A stretch of DNA of 64,000 nucleotides from Hymenobacter mellowenesis (lineage in GTDB: Bacteria > Bacteroidota > Bacteroidia > Cytophagales > Hymenobacteraceae): contig NZ_JAUQSX010000005.1 of the NCBI RefSeq assembly GCF_030581005.1, forward strand, positions 1 through 64,000, given 5' to 3'. Positions 41,868 to 50,917 of the stretch are shown here, in pieces (positions within the stretch are counted from its first letter, which is position 1; every line of letters begins with the position of its first letter). The notes beneath the pieces were generated by a model. That model was not told the DNA's origin and did no database searches. It worked only from the letters and a program-made list of their open reading frames with translations. The translations under genes were made by a program, and so were the position numbers.

Positions 41868-42239
41868 GCCATCGGCGGCCGGACTGCCCGGCCGCGTTGG
41901 CAGGGCAAGGTAGCGCTTAATGCGCGGCCAAGCCGGCCAAAAAGCGGTTTTGCCTACCTGTTTGGGCTATATTTGTCTGCCTGCGAGGTCCCGAAACCAT
42001 CAGGGGTATTGCCGGCATGCCGGGCGGCCCGGAGTTTGGCCCCGCGTACTTCGACCAAAAAACCGGACGCGCGTAAACAGTTGCCCGGCCTCGGCCTTTT
42101 GCCAAACCCGCACCGGCAGGCGCCGCGTTTGACTTATCTTTGACGCCCTGTTTCATCAGTTGCCGCCGGCCTGAAATCGGCGAATCCTCCCCAAAACTAA
42201 AAGCTAATAGCCATCAGCTAACAGCTAAAAGCTAACTAT
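41868..42239. other. Intergenic region upstream of accD with AGCTAA repeats
   Basis: There is no gene. Between 42199 and 42238 the sequence AGCTAA recurs four times (AAAAGCTAAT, CAGCTAAC, AGCTAAAAGCTAAC) just before the accD ATG. It might influence translation initiation or be a slippage product; it is not a known operator. Confidence 0.5.
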
Positions 42240-43142
42240 ATGGCCTGGTTCAAGCGCGTAGAAAAGGGCATTGTGACCCCCACCGAACAGAAAAAAGAAA
42301 CTCCGGACGGCCTCTGGCACAAATGCCCCGAATGCAAAACCGTGGTGACCATGGCCGAGCACAAGCGCCACCTGTTCGTGTGTAGCAACTGCAACCACCA
42401 CGACCGCATCGACGCCGCCGATTACTTCGAGTTTCTGTTCGACGGCGGCCAGTATACCGAGCTCGACGCCAACCTGACGTCCGGCGACCCGCTACACTTC
42501 GTCGATACCAAAGAGTATCCGAAGCGCGTGGCCGCGACCGAGCGCAACACTGGCCTGAAAGACGCCGTGCGCACGGCCCATGGCGTGTCGGCGGGCCAGC
42601 CGCTGGTGGTGGCGGCCATGGATTTTAAGTTTATCGGGGGCTCGATGGGCTCGGTGGTGGGCGAAAAAATTGCCCGTGCCATCGACTTCGCCCGCCAAAA
42701 CCGCACGCCTTTCCTCATGATTTCGCGCTCGGGCGGCGCCCGCATGATGGAAGCCGGCTACTCGCTGATGCAAATGGCCAAAACCTCGGCCAAACTGGCC
42801 CTGCTTAGCGAAGCCGGCGTGCCCTACGTGAGCCTCCTGACGGACCCCACCACGGGCGGCGTCACCGCTTCGTTTGCCATGCTGGGCGATTTTAACATTG
42901 CCGAGCCGGGCGCGCTCATCGGCTTTGCCGGGCCGCGCGTCATAAAGGAAACCATCGGCAAAGACCTGCCCAAGGGCTTCCAGAGCGCCGAATTTGTGTT
43001 GGAACACGGCTTCCTCGATTTCATTGTGGACCGCCGCGAGATGAAGCAGCGCTTGGCCGACCTGCTGGGCATGCTCCGCCCCGCTTCGGCCGCCGCTCCT
43101 GAGCAGCGCGAAGCCCGCCGCACCGCCACAAAAGCCCATTAG
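42240..43142 (+). CDS. accD: Acetyl-CoA carboxylase carboxyltransferase subunit beta
   Basis: The 300-residue protein has an N-terminal zinc ribbon with C29, C32, C48 and C51 (HKCPECK and FVCSNCN). It has carboxyltransferase motifs including [60 protein letters not shown] and [20 protein letters not shown]. It pairs with AccA to transfer carboxyl groups onto acetyl-CoA in fatty-acid synthesis. The ATG at 42240 follows the AGCTAA repeats closely; the ribosome-binding region is A-rich rather than a strong AGGAG. accA is not in the window. Confidence 0.95.
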   Translation: MAWFKRVEKGIVTPTEQKKETPDGLWHKCPECKTVVTMAEHKRHLFVCSNCNHHDRIDAADYFEFLFDGGQYTELDANLTSGDPLHFVDTKEYPKRVAATERNTGLKDAVRTAHGVSAGQPLVVAAMDFKFIGGSMGSVVGEKIARAIDFARQNRTPFLMISRSGGARMMEAGYSLMQMAKTSAKLALLSEAGVPYVSLLTDPTTGGVTASFAMLGDFNIAEPGALIGFAGPRVIKETIGKDLPKGFQSAEFVLEHGFLDFIVDRREMKQRLADLLGMLRPASAAAPEQREARRTATKAH

Positions 43143-43182
43143 TGCCTCGCCAGCGCAGTTTTTTGCTTTCGGCACACTTCTT

Positions 43183-43216
43183 GAAAAGCCCATTCCGACA
43201 CCGGAACGGGCTTTTC
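43183..43216 (+). terminator. Terminator-like hairpin between accD and the OmpA gene
   Basis: GAAAAGCCC and GGGCTTTTC pair with TTCCG/CGGAA inside and an ACAC loop. The right arm ends CTTTTC without a long T-run, so termination may be partial. Confidence 0.7.
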
Positions 43217-43252
43217 CCGTATAAGGCCAAATACTCACCAATTCTTCACTTC

Positions 43253-43996
43253 ATGAACACCTCCAAATCTCTCCTTTCTGTCCTGATGGCCTTCGTGCTG
43301 CTGTTTAGCTCCTGCGCCACGTCGCAGCAAGCCAGCACCCAGCCCGACCTCTCGACCAACAACGGCACCGGCGCCCGCAAAACGGGCATGAGCAAAACCA
43401 CCAAAGGCGGCCTGCTGGGCGCTGGTGGCGGCGCAGTGCTGGGTGGCGTAGTGGGCGGCCTGCTGGGCGGCGGCAAGGGCACGGCCATTGGCGCCATTGT
43501 GGGCGCTGCTGCGGGTGGCACCACCGGCGCCATCATCGGCCGCAAGATGGACAAAGCTGCCGAAGAACTGCAAACCGACATGAAAGGCGCCCGCGTAGAG
43601 CGTGTGGGCGAAGGCATCAAAATCACCTTCGATTCGGGCATTCTCTTCGACACCAACTCGGCCACGCTGCGGCCGGCTTCGGAAAGCGACATCAGCAAGA
43701 TGGCCGCCGTGCTCCAGAAATACCCCGACACCAACGTGCTGATTGAAGGCCACACCGACAACACCGGCTCAGACGCCATCAACCAGCCCCTGTCGGAGCG
43801 CCGGGCCCAAGCCGTGGCTACTTCTACTATGGCCAAAGGCGTGGCTGCCAGCCGCATCACCACCAATGGTTACGGCTCGACCCAGCCCGTGGGCGACAAC
43901 ACCACCGTGGAGGGCCGTCAGGCCAACCGTCGCGTAGAAATTGCCATTTACGCCAACGAAAAAATGAAAAAGGCTGCCGAACAAGGCCGTCTGTAA
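43253..43996 (+). CDS. Glycine-zipper/OmpA lipoprotein, copy 1
   Basis: The 247-residue protein has a lipoprotein signal (VLMAFVLLFSSC). A glycine zipper region (GGLLGAGGGAVLGGVVGGLL GGGKGTAIGAIVGAAAGGTT GAIIGRKMD) is expected to insert in or lie on the membrane. An OmpA domain follows (ITFDSGILFDTNSATLRPAS, VLIEGHTDNTGSDAIN, ERRAQAVATSTMAKGVAASR ITTNGYGSTQPVG and RRVEIAIYANEKMKKAAEQGRL). It should anchor to peptidoglycan. It is a paralogue of the product at 44649-45365 with a matching domain order and near-identical EGHTDxxGSDAINQPLSERR block. Confidence 0.9.
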   Translation: MNTSKSLLSVLMAFVLLFSSCATSQQASTQPDLSTNNGTGARKTGMSKTTKGGLLGAGGGAVLGGVVGGLLGGGKGTAIGAIVGAAAGGTTGAIIGRKMDKAAEELQTDMKGARVERVGEGIKITFDSGILFDTNSATLRPASESDISKMAAVLQKYPDTNVLIEGHTDNTGSDAINQPLSERRAQAVATSTMAKGVAASRITTNGYGSTQPVGDNTTVEGRQANRRVEIAIYANEKMKKAAEQGRL

Positions 43997-44041
43997 GCCA
44001 TCAATCGACACTCAAGCTGCCCGGCAGCTTAGGTTGAAATT

Positions 44042-44073
44042 AAAAAAGCCGCCCGAATGGGCGGCTTTTTTTT
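44042..44073 (+). terminator. Rho-independent terminator after OmpA copy 1
   Basis: GCCGCCC (44048-44054) pairs with GGGCGGC (44059-44065) with a 4-nt loop, preceded by A6 and followed by T8. Confidence 0.88.
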
Positions 44074-44185
44074 GGTTTTTTCTGGTTGGCAACGATTAGA
44101 CTAACCGCAGCAAAACCTGCGGGCCCATGCCTCCGTTTAATCCCCGTTGTTTCTGTTTTTTTTCAATCCAAACTCAACTGTTGTC

Positions 44186-44464
44186 ATGAAGACTTTCAAA
44201 ATATATTTCCTGCTGGTAATGGCCTTTTTGATGCTGGCCGGTTCGGCCGCTCAGGCCCAGACGCCTAAAAAAGGTTGGAGCAATAAAGCCAAAGGCGCGG
44301 CCATCGGCGGCGGTGCCGGTGCTGTGACCGGCGCCGTGATTGGCGGCGGCAAGGGTGCCCTGATTGGCGGTGCCGCTGGCGTGGTAGGCGGTGGCTTGAT
44401 TGGCCGCAACAAGGACAAGAAAAAAGACCCGGCCCGCTATTATAACTACAAGGGCAAGAAGTAA
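44186..44464 (+). CDS. Small glycine-zipper secreted protein
   Basis: The 92-residue protein has a signal peptide (TFKIYFLLVMAFLMLAGSAA QA). A glycine zipper follows (AAIGGGAGAVTGAVIGGGKG ALIGGAAGVVGGGLIGR) and a short basic tail (DKKKDPARYYNYKGKK). It lacks the OmpA domain of its neighbours. It resembles YMGG-type small proteins that sit in the envelope. Its zipper is closely related to those of the flanking OmpA proteins, so it likely shares an ancestor or partners with them. Confidence 0.8.
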   Translation: MKTFKIYFLLVMAFLMLAGSAAQAQTPKKGWSNKAKGAAIGGGAGAVTGAVIGGGKGALIGGAAGVVGGGLIGRNKDKKKDPARYYNYKGKK

Positions 44465-44495
44465 CCGGGGCCGTGGCGCCCGCGCCACACCTGTT

Positions 44496-44530
44496 AAAAA
44501 GGCCTTGCCTCTGCGGCAGGGCCTTTTTTT
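44496..44530 (+). terminator. Rho-independent terminator after small glycine-zipper gene
   Basis: GGCCTTGCC (44501-44509) pairs with GGCAGGGCC (44515-44523), with A5 before and T7 after. Confidence 0.87.
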
Positions 44531-44648
44531 ATGCCGGGCCCGGCACAGTTGTAGAGTTTGGCAAGGTGGTTGCAAATGGCGTACTTGCCGCCTCATTGCT
44601 CCAGTTGCGCTTGTGGCTGGCCTCTTTTATCCAAACCCTTTTTTAAAC

Positions 44649-45365
44649 ATGAAATTTCTTCGTTCGTCCCTCGCATTTATGTTTGCGCTGCTGTTGTTGC
44701 TGAACAACTTTGCGCAGGCCCAAACTTCTACCGTTTCGACGGATAAGCCGAAAGGCATGAGCAAAACCCTCAAAGGCGGCCTCATCGGCGGCCTGGGTGG
44801 CGCAGTGGCCGGCGGCGTGGCGGGCCGCCTCATCGGTGGCAAGTCGGGCACGGCCAAAGGTGCCATCATCGGCGCTGTGGTGGGTGGTGCCGGTGGTGCC
44901 CTCATCGGCCGCAAAATGGACAAGCAGGCCGCTGAGCTGCGCCGCGACCTGGAAGGCGCCACGGTAGAGCGCGTGGGCGAGGGCATCAAAATCACCTTCG
45001 CTTCGGGCATTCTGTTCGGCACCAACTCGTCGAGCCTGACCCCGGAAGCTGCCGGCAACATCGACCAACTGGCCGCCACGCTGAAGAAATACGCCGACAC
45101 CAACGTCATCATCGAAGGCCACACCGACAGCTCGGGTTCGGATGCCATCAACCAGCCCCTATCGGAGCGTCGCGCACAGGCCGTGTCGAACGAGATTCAG
45201 GCGCAAGGTGTTGATTCTGGCCGAATTCAGGCCAAAGGTTACGGCTCGAGCCAGCCCGTGGGCGACAACAGCACGGTGGCCGGCAAAGCCGCCAACCGTC
45301 GCGTGGAAGTAGCCATTTTCGCCAACGAAAAAATGCAGAAGGCCGCCAAAAAAGGCCAGCTGTAA
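44649..45365 (+). CDS. Glycine-zipper/OmpA envelope protein, copy 2
   Basis: The 238-residue protein has a signal peptide (RSSLAFMFALLLLLNNFAQA) without a lipobox Cys, unlike copy 1. The glycine zipper is LIGGLGGAVAGGVAGRLIGG KSGTAKGAIIGAVVGGAGGA LIGR. The OmpA domain runs ITFASGILFGTNSSSLTPEA, VIIEGHTDSSGSDAIN, ERRAQAVSNEIQAQGVDSGR IQAKGYGSSQPVG and RRVEVAIFANEKMQKAAKKG QL. It is probably soluble in the periplasm and bound to peptidoglycan, or zipper-inserted. It arose by tandem duplication with copy 1. Confidence 0.9.
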   Translation: MKFLRSSLAFMFALLLLLNNFAQAQTSTVSTDKPKGMSKTLKGGLIGGLGGAVAGGVAGRLIGGKSGTAKGAIIGAVVGGAGGALIGRKMDKQAAELRRDLEGATVERVGEGIKITFASGILFGTNSSSLTPEAAGNIDQLAATLKKYADTNVIIEGHTDSSGSDAINQPLSERRAQAVSNEIQAQGVDSGRIQAKGYGSSQPVGDNSTVAGKAANRRVEVAIFANEKMQKAAKKGQL

Positions 45366-45404
45366 GACCAAGCCGGCTGCGGTAAGCGCAGCCGGTATTC
45401 AACT

Positions 45405-45437
45405 AAAAAAGGCTGCCCAACCGGGCAGCCTTTTTTT
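45405..45437 (+). terminator. Rho-independent terminator after OmpA copy 2
   Basis: GGCTGCCC (45411-45418) pairs with GGGCAGCC (45423-45430), with A6 before and T7 after. Confidence 0.87.
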
Positions 45438-45501
45438 ATGCTGTGGGGGCCGAACTGGCGCGCCAAAGCAACCTTGCGACTGGGCCTTGGGTACAATCAA
45501 A

Positions 45502-46275
45502 ATGCCTTCTCCCACTGCTACCTACACCTCATCGGCCGCCGAAAAAGCCTGGGCCGACCATCAGATTCTCGACCACTTCTACGGCCACCTGCCGCCGGAG
45601 CCGCGCCGCACGCCCATGCGCGAGCTGATTTCGACGGTCCTGTCGCACCGTACCACCCACGCCGACGAGGAATTGGCCTACGACCGCATGCTGGAAGCCT
45701 TCGGCGACTGGGCTGGCGTGGAGGCCGCGCCCACCCAGGAACTGGCCCACGCCATCCGAACCACGCGCTGGCCCGATACGCAGGCGCCCCGCATCCAGGA
45801 GATTCTGCGCCGTATTCAGGCCGAAACCGGCGGGCCGTTCGACCTGGATTTTCTGGGCGACTGGACCACCGAAAAGGGCATGGCCTGGCTCACGGATATG
45901 CCCGGCATCGGCCTGAAAACGGCATCGCTGCTGCTGCTTTTCAACTACCACAAGCCGGTGCTGCCCGTCGACACACACGTGCACCGAGTGGCGCAACGGG
46001 TGGGCTTTTTGGGGCCGAAAGTATCGGTAGAGAAGGCGCATAGCGTGCTGCTGGCCCTGTTGCCGGCTGATGCAGAAACGCTGTTCAACTTCCACAAGCA
46101 CAACTACTGGCACGGCCAGCAGATTTGCTTTTTCCTGAAGCCGAACTGCACCCGCTGTCCGTTGAAGGGCTTTTGCAATTATTACCAGGAGCACCACGGG
46201 GAGGCCACTGCTGAAGCGCTGGCGGCCACGCCTACGCAGTGGGACCCCACCGCCTGGGGCAAGCTGCCGCATTAG
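45502..46275 (+). CDS. Endonuclease III-like DNA glycosylase
   Basis: The 257-residue protein has the HhH-GPD fold: MRELISTVLSHRTTHADEEL, then LTDMPGIGLKTASLLLLFNY with the catalytic Lys and LPVDTHVHRVAQRVGF with the catalytic Asp. The C-terminal [4Fe-4S] signature is CFFLKPNCTRCPLKGFC (C-x6-C-x2-C-x5-C). It should excise oxidised pyrimidines in base excision repair. The first Met in the frame is at 45487; the ATG at 45502 gives a tighter N-terminus. Substrate preference relative to a second Nth elsewhere is unknown. Confidence 0.9.
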   Translation: MPSPTATYTSSAAEKAWADHQILDHFYGHLPPEPRRTPMRELISTVLSHRTTHADEELAYDRMLEAFGDWAGVEAAPTQELAHAIRTTRWPDTQAPRIQEILRRIQAETGGPFDLDFLGDWTTEKGMAWLTDMPGIGLKTASLLLLFNYHKPVLPVDTHVHRVAQRVGFLGPKVSVEKAHSVLLALLPADAETLFNFHKHNYWHGQQICFFLKPNCTRCPLKGFCNYYQEHHGEATAEALAATPTQWDPTAWGKLPH

Positions 46276-46279
46276 CTTT

Positions 46280-46381
46280 GTAGCGCGGACTTTTAGTCCG
46301 CGAGTTGAAAACTATTCAGGCGCGCGCTAGGTAGTCCGCGGTTGAAAGTCAGTTCATGCGCGGACTAAAAGTCCGCGCTAC
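46280..46381. repeat. Paired inverted repeat (GTAGCGCGGACTTTT family)
   Basis: GTAGCGCGGACTTTTAGTCC GCG (46280-46302) and its reverse complement (46359-46381) are 56 bp apart. Each arm is itself a near palindrome. The element fills the gap between the endonuclease III stop and the next start, like REP/BIME-type intergenic units, and probably forms a large cruciform in RNA. Confidence 0.85.
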
Positions 46382-46385
46382 CGCT

Positions 46386-47369
46386 ATGCGCCTCGTCAAG
46401 CACCCCGTCCTCTGCAATTACTACGTGACTTACCGCTGCAATGCGAAGTGCGCGTTTTGCGATATTTGGGAGAAGCCCTCGCCCTACATCACGCTCGAAG
46501 ACGTGACCCGGAACCTACGCGACCTCAAGCGGTTGGGCGTGTCCGTCATCGATTTCACTGGCGGCGAGCCACTGCTGCACCGGCAACTGCCCGAGTTTCT
46601 GGGGCTGGCGCGCGAGATGGGTTTTATCACCACCGTGACGACTAACGGCCTGCTCTATCCTAAGAATGCCGAAAAGCTGCGCGGCAAGGTCGATATGCTG
46701 CACTTTTCGCTCGACTCGGCCGACCGCGACACCCACGACCTGGGCCGCGGCGTGGCCTGCTACGATTTTGTGCTCGAAAGCATTCGCGTGGCCAAAGAGC
46801 TGGGCGAGCGGCCGGATATCCTCTTCACCGTCTTTCGCAAAAACCTGGCGGACCTGGAGGCCGTGTACCGCGACATTACCCAGCCCAACGGCCTCGTGCT
46901 CATTCTCAATCCCGCCTTCGAGTACGGCGACGTGGAAACCGGCGAGCAGCTTACCCCCAAGGAACTGGACTTCCTCTCGGCCTTCGGCAAGCGCAAGGGC
47001 GTGTATTTGAATGAGGCCTTCATCCAACTGCGGCGTGACGGCGGCAATCACGTGGCCGCGCCGGTGTGCCGGGCCGCCAGCACCACGCTGGTCATTTCGC
47101 CCTCGAACGAACTGGTGCTGCCCTGCTACCACCTCGGCGAGCAGAAATTCCCCATCGAAGGCAAGCTGTTCGACCTCTACAACGCCCCCGAAACCCAGCG
47201 CCTGGCCGCGCTCGAAGGCCGCCTGCCTGCCTGTGAGGGTTGCACCATCAATTGCTACATGCAGCCCAGCTTCGCAGTCGAAACCAGCAAATATTTCTGG
47301 CAGGCCTTACCCAGTACGCTCAAGTATAACTGGGAGAAAGGCACTTGGAAGCGGCTGATTGGAGCGTAG
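46386..47369 (+). CDS. Radical SAM protein with SPASM-like C-terminus
   Basis: The 327-residue protein has the CxxxCxxC cluster site C18-N-A-K-C22-A-F-C25 (YRCNAKCAFCDIWEKP), the GGEPLLHR SAM-binding glycine motif and a TNGLLYP strand. Its C-terminus has further cysteines (VCRAASTTLV, CYHLGEQ, PACEGCTINCYM), consistent with a SPASM-type auxiliary cluster. Radical SAM proteins of this form modify peptides or other molecules; substrate unknown. The stop codon TAG is the start of the repeat at 47366. The ATG at 46386 follows the right arm of the previous repeat. Confidence 0.88.
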   Translation: MRLVKHPVLCNYYVTYRCNAKCAFCDIWEKPSPYITLEDVTRNLRDLKRLGVSVIDFTGGEPLLHRQLPEFLGLAREMGFITTVTTNGLLYPKNAEKLRGKVDMLHFSLDSADRDTHDLGRGVACYDFVLESIRVAKELGERPDILFTVFRKNLADLEAVYRDITQPNGLVLILNPAFEYGDVETGEQLTPKELDFLSAFGKRKGVYLNEAFIQLRRDGGNHVAAPVCRAASTTLVISPSNELVLPCYHLGEQKFPIEGKLFDLYNAPETQRLAALEGRLPACEGCTINCYMQPSFAVETSKYFWQALPSTLKYNWEKGTWKRLIGA

Positions 47370-47453
47370 GGGCGGGGCTTGCCCCCGCCCGGACGTACGC
47401 GCCGCCTGAACAGCTCCGTTCAACGACGGGCGGGGGCAGGCCCCGCCCCCTAC
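47366..47453. repeat. Paired inverted repeat (GTAGGGGCGGGG family)
   Basis: GTAGGGGCGGGGCTTGCCCC CGCCC (47366-47390) pairs with GGGCGGGGGCAGGCCCCGCC CCCTAC (47428-47453). It overlaps the TAG stop of the radical SAM gene. The same architecture as 46280-46381 (GTAG...CTAC ends) but unrelated sequence suggests a class of elements. Confidence 0.85.
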
Positions 47454-47471
47454 TTCGTTCTAACCGAGTGC

Positions 47472-47966
47472 CTAGCCGACGGGCGGCACCGTGCTCAGGC
47501 CGGACACCGCTAGTTGCCCAAGCGCCTGCGTGATTTCAGCCGGACGCTGGGTGCCCAGTAGCAGGCGGTTGCCGTCGCGCAGCACCAGTTGCAGGCCCTG
47601 GTCGCCGGAGATGTTGAGGGCGCGGTTGCTGCTTCGGCCCTTCAGGCCCCAGCCGCCGTACTCGCCCAGCGGGTCGTAGGCGCGCACGTAGGCTTGGGTT
47701 ACTTCCGTCCAGGGGCGGAGCCGCCAGCTCCACTGCAGCGGGAAAAGGCGGTAATGTGCCCCGGCGTCGTCCAGGCGGGTTTCGAGGCGAAGCGTGAGCA
47801 GCAGGGCAATGCCGAGGGCCACCGCCACGCCAGCCACGACAGCGGGCCAGTCGGCGTGGAAGGGCTTGGCTGGCACCAGCCAAACCAGCGTGCCCACTAC
47901 AATGACGGGCGCCAGCAGCAACGGCCACCAGCGGCGGATGAAAACCTGACGTTCCTGAAACAGCAT
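47472..47966 (-). CDS. Two-helix membrane protein with PH-like cytosolic domain
   Basis: The 164-residue protein has two N-terminal hydrophobic segments (WWPLLLAPVIVVGTLVWLV and WPAVVAGVAVALGIALLL). A soluble beta-rich part follows (GAHYRLFPLQWSWRLRPWTE, GLQLVLRDGNRLLLGTQRPA E). This resembles small bacterial PH-domain membrane proteins, and WTEVTQAYVRAYDPLGEYGG is a conserved-looking loop. Function unknown. Confidence 0.6.
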   Translation of the reverse strand: MLFQERQVFIRRWWPLLLAPVIVVGTLVWLVPAKPFHADWPAVVAGVAVALGIALLLTLRLETRLDDAGAHYRLFPLQWSWRLRPWTEVTQAYVRAYDPLGEYGGWGLKGRSSNRALNISGDQGLQLVLRDGNRLLLGTQRPAEITQALGQLAVSGLSTVPPVG

Positions 47967-48034
47967 GAGTCGATAGAAAACGGGTGAACCATAAACCGCC
48001 GCATATTTACGGCCGAACCAACTCTTGTATCGTC

Positions 48035-48565
48035 ATGCCCGCCCTTATATTACCTGTTCACGGCATTTTTCCGCAAATTCCAGCCGACTGTTTCGTGGCC
48101 GATAATGCTACCATCATCGGCGACGTGGTGCTGGGCGCGAAATGCACCGTCTGGTTCACGGCTGTCATTCGGGGCGATGTACACCGCATCCGCATTGGTG
48201 ATGAAACCAACATCCAGGACGGTGCGGTGCTGCACTGCACCTACCAAAAGGCCCCGCTCAGCATCGGCAGCCGTGTGAGCATCGGGCACCGGGCGCTGGT
48301 GCATGGCTGCACCGTAGAAGATGATGTGCTCATCGGCATGGGCGCCATCGTGATGGACCATGCCGTGGTGGGCACCGGCTGCATCATCGCGGCCGGGGCG
48401 GTGGTGTTGGAAAATTTCGTGTGCGAGCCCGGCTTTCTCTACGCTGGTGTGCCCGCTAAGAAAATAAAACCCGTGACGGAGGAGCAGCGCGAAGGCCTGA
48501 AGCGCACGGCGGCCAATTACCAGACCTACGCCAGCTGGCTTGCACCGGCCGATGCCAACCGGTAA
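48035..48565 (+). CDS. Gamma-carbonic anhydrase family protein
   Basis: The 176-residue protein has left-handed beta-helix hexapeptides throughout: CFVADNATIIGDVVLGAKCT VWF, RIGDETNIQDGAVLHC, IGSRVSIGHRALVHGCTVED DVLIGMGAIVMDHAVVGTGC. The His residues in AVLHC, SIGHRALVHGC and others supply metal ligands. Family members hydrate CO2 or are structural homologues without activity. The start at 48035 is preferred over one at 47984 because it begins the helix directly. Confidence 0.85.
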   Translation: MPALILPVHGIFPQIPADCFVADNATIIGDVVLGAKCTVWFTAVIRGDVHRIRIGDETNIQDGAVLHCTYQKAPLSIGSRVSIGHRALVHGCTVEDDVLIGMGAIVMDHAVVGTGCIIAAGAVVLENFVCEPGFLYAGVPAKKIKPVTEEQREGLKRTAANYQTYASWLAPADANR

Positions 48566-48740
48566 AGTCCGATTTGCACCCGCTGGTTGGCCGGTAATAT
48601 CACTGACTGATAGCCGGTAGAGCCGGCGGATTGTGGGCAATTATTCCAACCGATGTCCTTAAACCGACAAGTTCGATTTGGGTAGACGCTGGCCAACTGC
48701 CCTCTTCGTCCTGGCCTGTCTTACACTTCACGCCCTATTT

Positions 48741-49412
48741 ATGCGCTTTCTTTTTACGATTCAATACCTGGTCAGTGGGCTGGTGTTTGCCATGGGGTTG
48801 CTGACTGGATGCCAGCGGGCCGGTTACTCATTCCAGGCGCGGCCAGCGGCCGTTGTTTCAGCCAACGCCAACGTTTCGGTCGATACCACTGTTGCAAGAC
48901 GCGACTTTCAGGCTGTCGGCACGGCTGCGATTCGGCCGTTGGCCTGGGCGGCGGCCGAACCGCTGCGGGCTGGCCGGCGGCGTGTGCATCCGGCGGCGTG
49001 GCGGCCTGCCACGGCCGACACCGCAGCGAAAAAGCACCACCTGCTGGCCTTGGCTTCGCGCCGTTCTGAAAAAACAGCACCTGTCTTGGCCGCGCTAGAC
49101 GACCCTAAGCCCTACCACAAGGGCGTCGCCTTCGCCCTGGCCGTGGTGCTGGGGCTTCTTGGCGCACACCAGTTCTACCTTGGGCGCAACGACGATGCCT
49201 GGCACTACCTGCTATTCACGCTGGTCTGCGTTGCGCTGTGTCTCGTTGCCATTCCCTTGGCAAACGCGGCGTTTATCAGCAGTGCGCTGGGTGGGTTTGC
49301 AGTTGCTCTTTTTCTGCTGGTGGCCGGCTTTGCCGGTCTGGGCTACGCTTACCTGCACGTATTGGTCGACGCCGTTCGGATTTTGCAAGGCAAACTCAAG
49401 CGCCGGGAATAA
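48741..49412 (+). CDS. TM2-domain lipoprotein-like protein
   Basis: The 223-residue protein has an N-terminal hydrophobic segment with GLLTGC as a possible lipobox. A basic low-complexity middle follows (EPLRAGRRRVHPAAWRPATA DTAAKKHH). The C-terminal TM2 domain contains AFALAVVLGLLGAHQFYLGR and two further helices (YLLFTLVCVALCLVAIPLA and FAVALFLLVAGFAGLGYA). TM2 proteins are small envelope proteins of unknown role. The inner ATG at 48741 fits the signal; the upstream frame start at 48678 does not. Confidence 0.7.
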   Translation: MRFLFTIQYLVSGLVFAMGLLTGCQRAGYSFQARPAAVVSANANVSVDTTVARRDFQAVGTAAIRPLAWAAAEPLRAGRRRVHPAAWRPATADTAAKKHHLLALASRRSEKTAPVLAALDDPKPYHKGVAFALAVVLGLLGAHQFYLGRNDDAWHYLLFTLVCVALCLVAIPLANAAFISSALGGFAVALFLLVAGFAGLGYAYLHVLVDAVRILQGKLKRRE

Positions 49413-49582
49413 CAGGTTGCTCAAATCATCGGTTTTTTAGGAGTCGGAATAAACCGGCCGGCCCCCTGCGGGATTATTTCAATTCCAATGCCGCAAAAAG
49501 ACAGCCGTTTCCGGCCAACCGCAACTTTGGTTTGAGCAGAAACGGCTGTTTGGGGCCTGGAGAAAAGCGGGGCGGTTCCGGC

Positions 49583-50917
49583 CTACAGCTCGTCGCTCAG
49601 CTCGCCGCGTGGGGCTTCGCGCTCGGTGGGCGTGGTCACGCGCAGTTGCACCAGCTCCACGGCGCGGCGCGAGCGTTGCAGCACCCGGAATTCGTAGGGG
49701 TCGAGCACGGCCACGTCGCCCACCTCGGGGATGCTGCCGTAGATGACGTTGAGCAAGCCGCCCACGGTTTCGTAGTCTTCGCCCTCGGGCAGGGGGTAGG
49801 GGAGGTACTCGTTGGCGTCGGAGATGGGCGTGGCGGGGTTCACGCGGTACTCGTCCTCGGCCACCTTCTCCACCACGGGCACTTCGTTGTCGTACTCGTC
49901 CTGGATTTCGCCTACCAGCTCTTCCATGATGTCTTCAATGGTAACGATGCCCGACACGCCGCCGAACTCGTCGCTCACAATGGCCATCACAATGTGCTTG
50001 CGCTGGAACTGGCGTAGCAGGCGGTTGATTTTCTTGGTTTCGGGCACGAAGTAGGGCGCGCGCATGATGCGAGCCAGGTCCACGGGCTCCTGCCGCCGGA
50101 TGATGGGCAGCAGGTCCTTCACGTTGAGCACGCCCACGATATTGTCAATGTTGCCTTCGTACACCGGCAAGCGCGAGTAGCCTTCGCTGAAAATAATGTC
50201 GAGAATCTGGTCGGCCGGCGCGTTCACGTCCAGGGCCGAGAGCTTGGTGCGGGGCACCATTATCTGCTTCACCATCCGGTCGTTGAACTGAAACACGTTC
50301 TCAATCAGCTCGTGCTCGGAGTCCTGAATCTCACCGCTTTCCTTGCTTTGGTCCAGCAGCAGGCGCAATTCGTCAGAGGTGTGCGCCTCGGTACCGTGCA
50401 GGTTGGTAACGCCCACCAGCCCCAGCATGAAATTGGAGGCCTTCGACAAAAACCACGTCAGCGGCAGCGTCACGTAGTAGAATATACGCAGCGGCAGCGC
50501 CAGGGCCATGCTCACCGATTCGGAACGCTGAATAGCCAGTGCCTTCGGGAACAGCTCGCCAAACAGCACGTGCAGAATAGTAATGATTATCAGGCCGATA
50601 ACCACCGACAGCGTGTGCGCGGCGGCCGGCGCAATGGTAAAGCCCGATTTCTCCACGGCGCCCTTGATGAGCTCCGTGGTCACCTCCTCGCCCACGGCAC
50701 CCAGTATCAGGGAGGCGATGGTGACGCCCAGCTGCGTGGCCGACAGATAGGCGTAGAGGTTGTGCAGAATGCTCAGAACCAGCTTGGCCAGGCGGCTGCC
50801 TTCCTTCGCTTTAATCTCAATGGCCGACATTCGGACCCGGATGAGGGAGAATTCGGCGGCGACGAAAAAGCCATTCAGCAAAACGAGCAGAATGGTGATT
50901 AGTATTTTTAAACCCAT
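49583..50917 (-). CDS. CNNM/CorC-HlyC family membrane protein
   Basis: The 444-residue protein has an N-terminal CNNM transmembrane domain (LKILITILLVLLNGFFVAAEFS, then AYLSATQLGVTIASLILGAV GEEVTTELI). Paired CBS domains follow (MVKQIMVPRTKLSALDVNAPADQILD and VGVLNVKDLLPIIRRQEPVDLARIM). A C-terminal CorC/HlyC domain has DEFGGVSGIVTIEDIMEELV GEIQDEYD. Family members are linked to divalent-ion handling or resistance to membrane stress. It was named hemolysin historically, not by activity. The start at 50917 was chosen to begin with the first helix. Confidence 0.88.
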   Translation of the reverse strand: MGLKILITILLVLLNGFFVAAEFSLIRVRMSAIEIKAKEGSRLAKLVLSILHNLYAYLSATQLGVTIASLILGAVGEEVTTELIKGAVEKSGFTIAPAAAHTLSVVIGLIIITILHVLFGELFPKALAIQRSESVSMALALPLRIFYYVTLPLTWFLSKASNFMLGLVGVTNLHGTEAHTSDELRLLLDQSKESGEIQDSEHELIENVFQFNDRMVKQIMVPRTKLSALDVNAPADQILDIIFSEGYSRLPVYEGNIDNIVGVLNVKDLLPIIRRQEPVDLARIMRAPYFVPETKKINRLLRQFQRKHIVMAIVSDEFGGVSGIVTIEDIMEELVGEIQDEYDNEVPVVEKVAEDEYRVNPATPISDANEYLPYPLPEGEDYETVGGLLNVIYGSIPEVGDVAVLDPYEFRVLQRSRRAVELVQLRVTTPTEREAPRGELSDEL

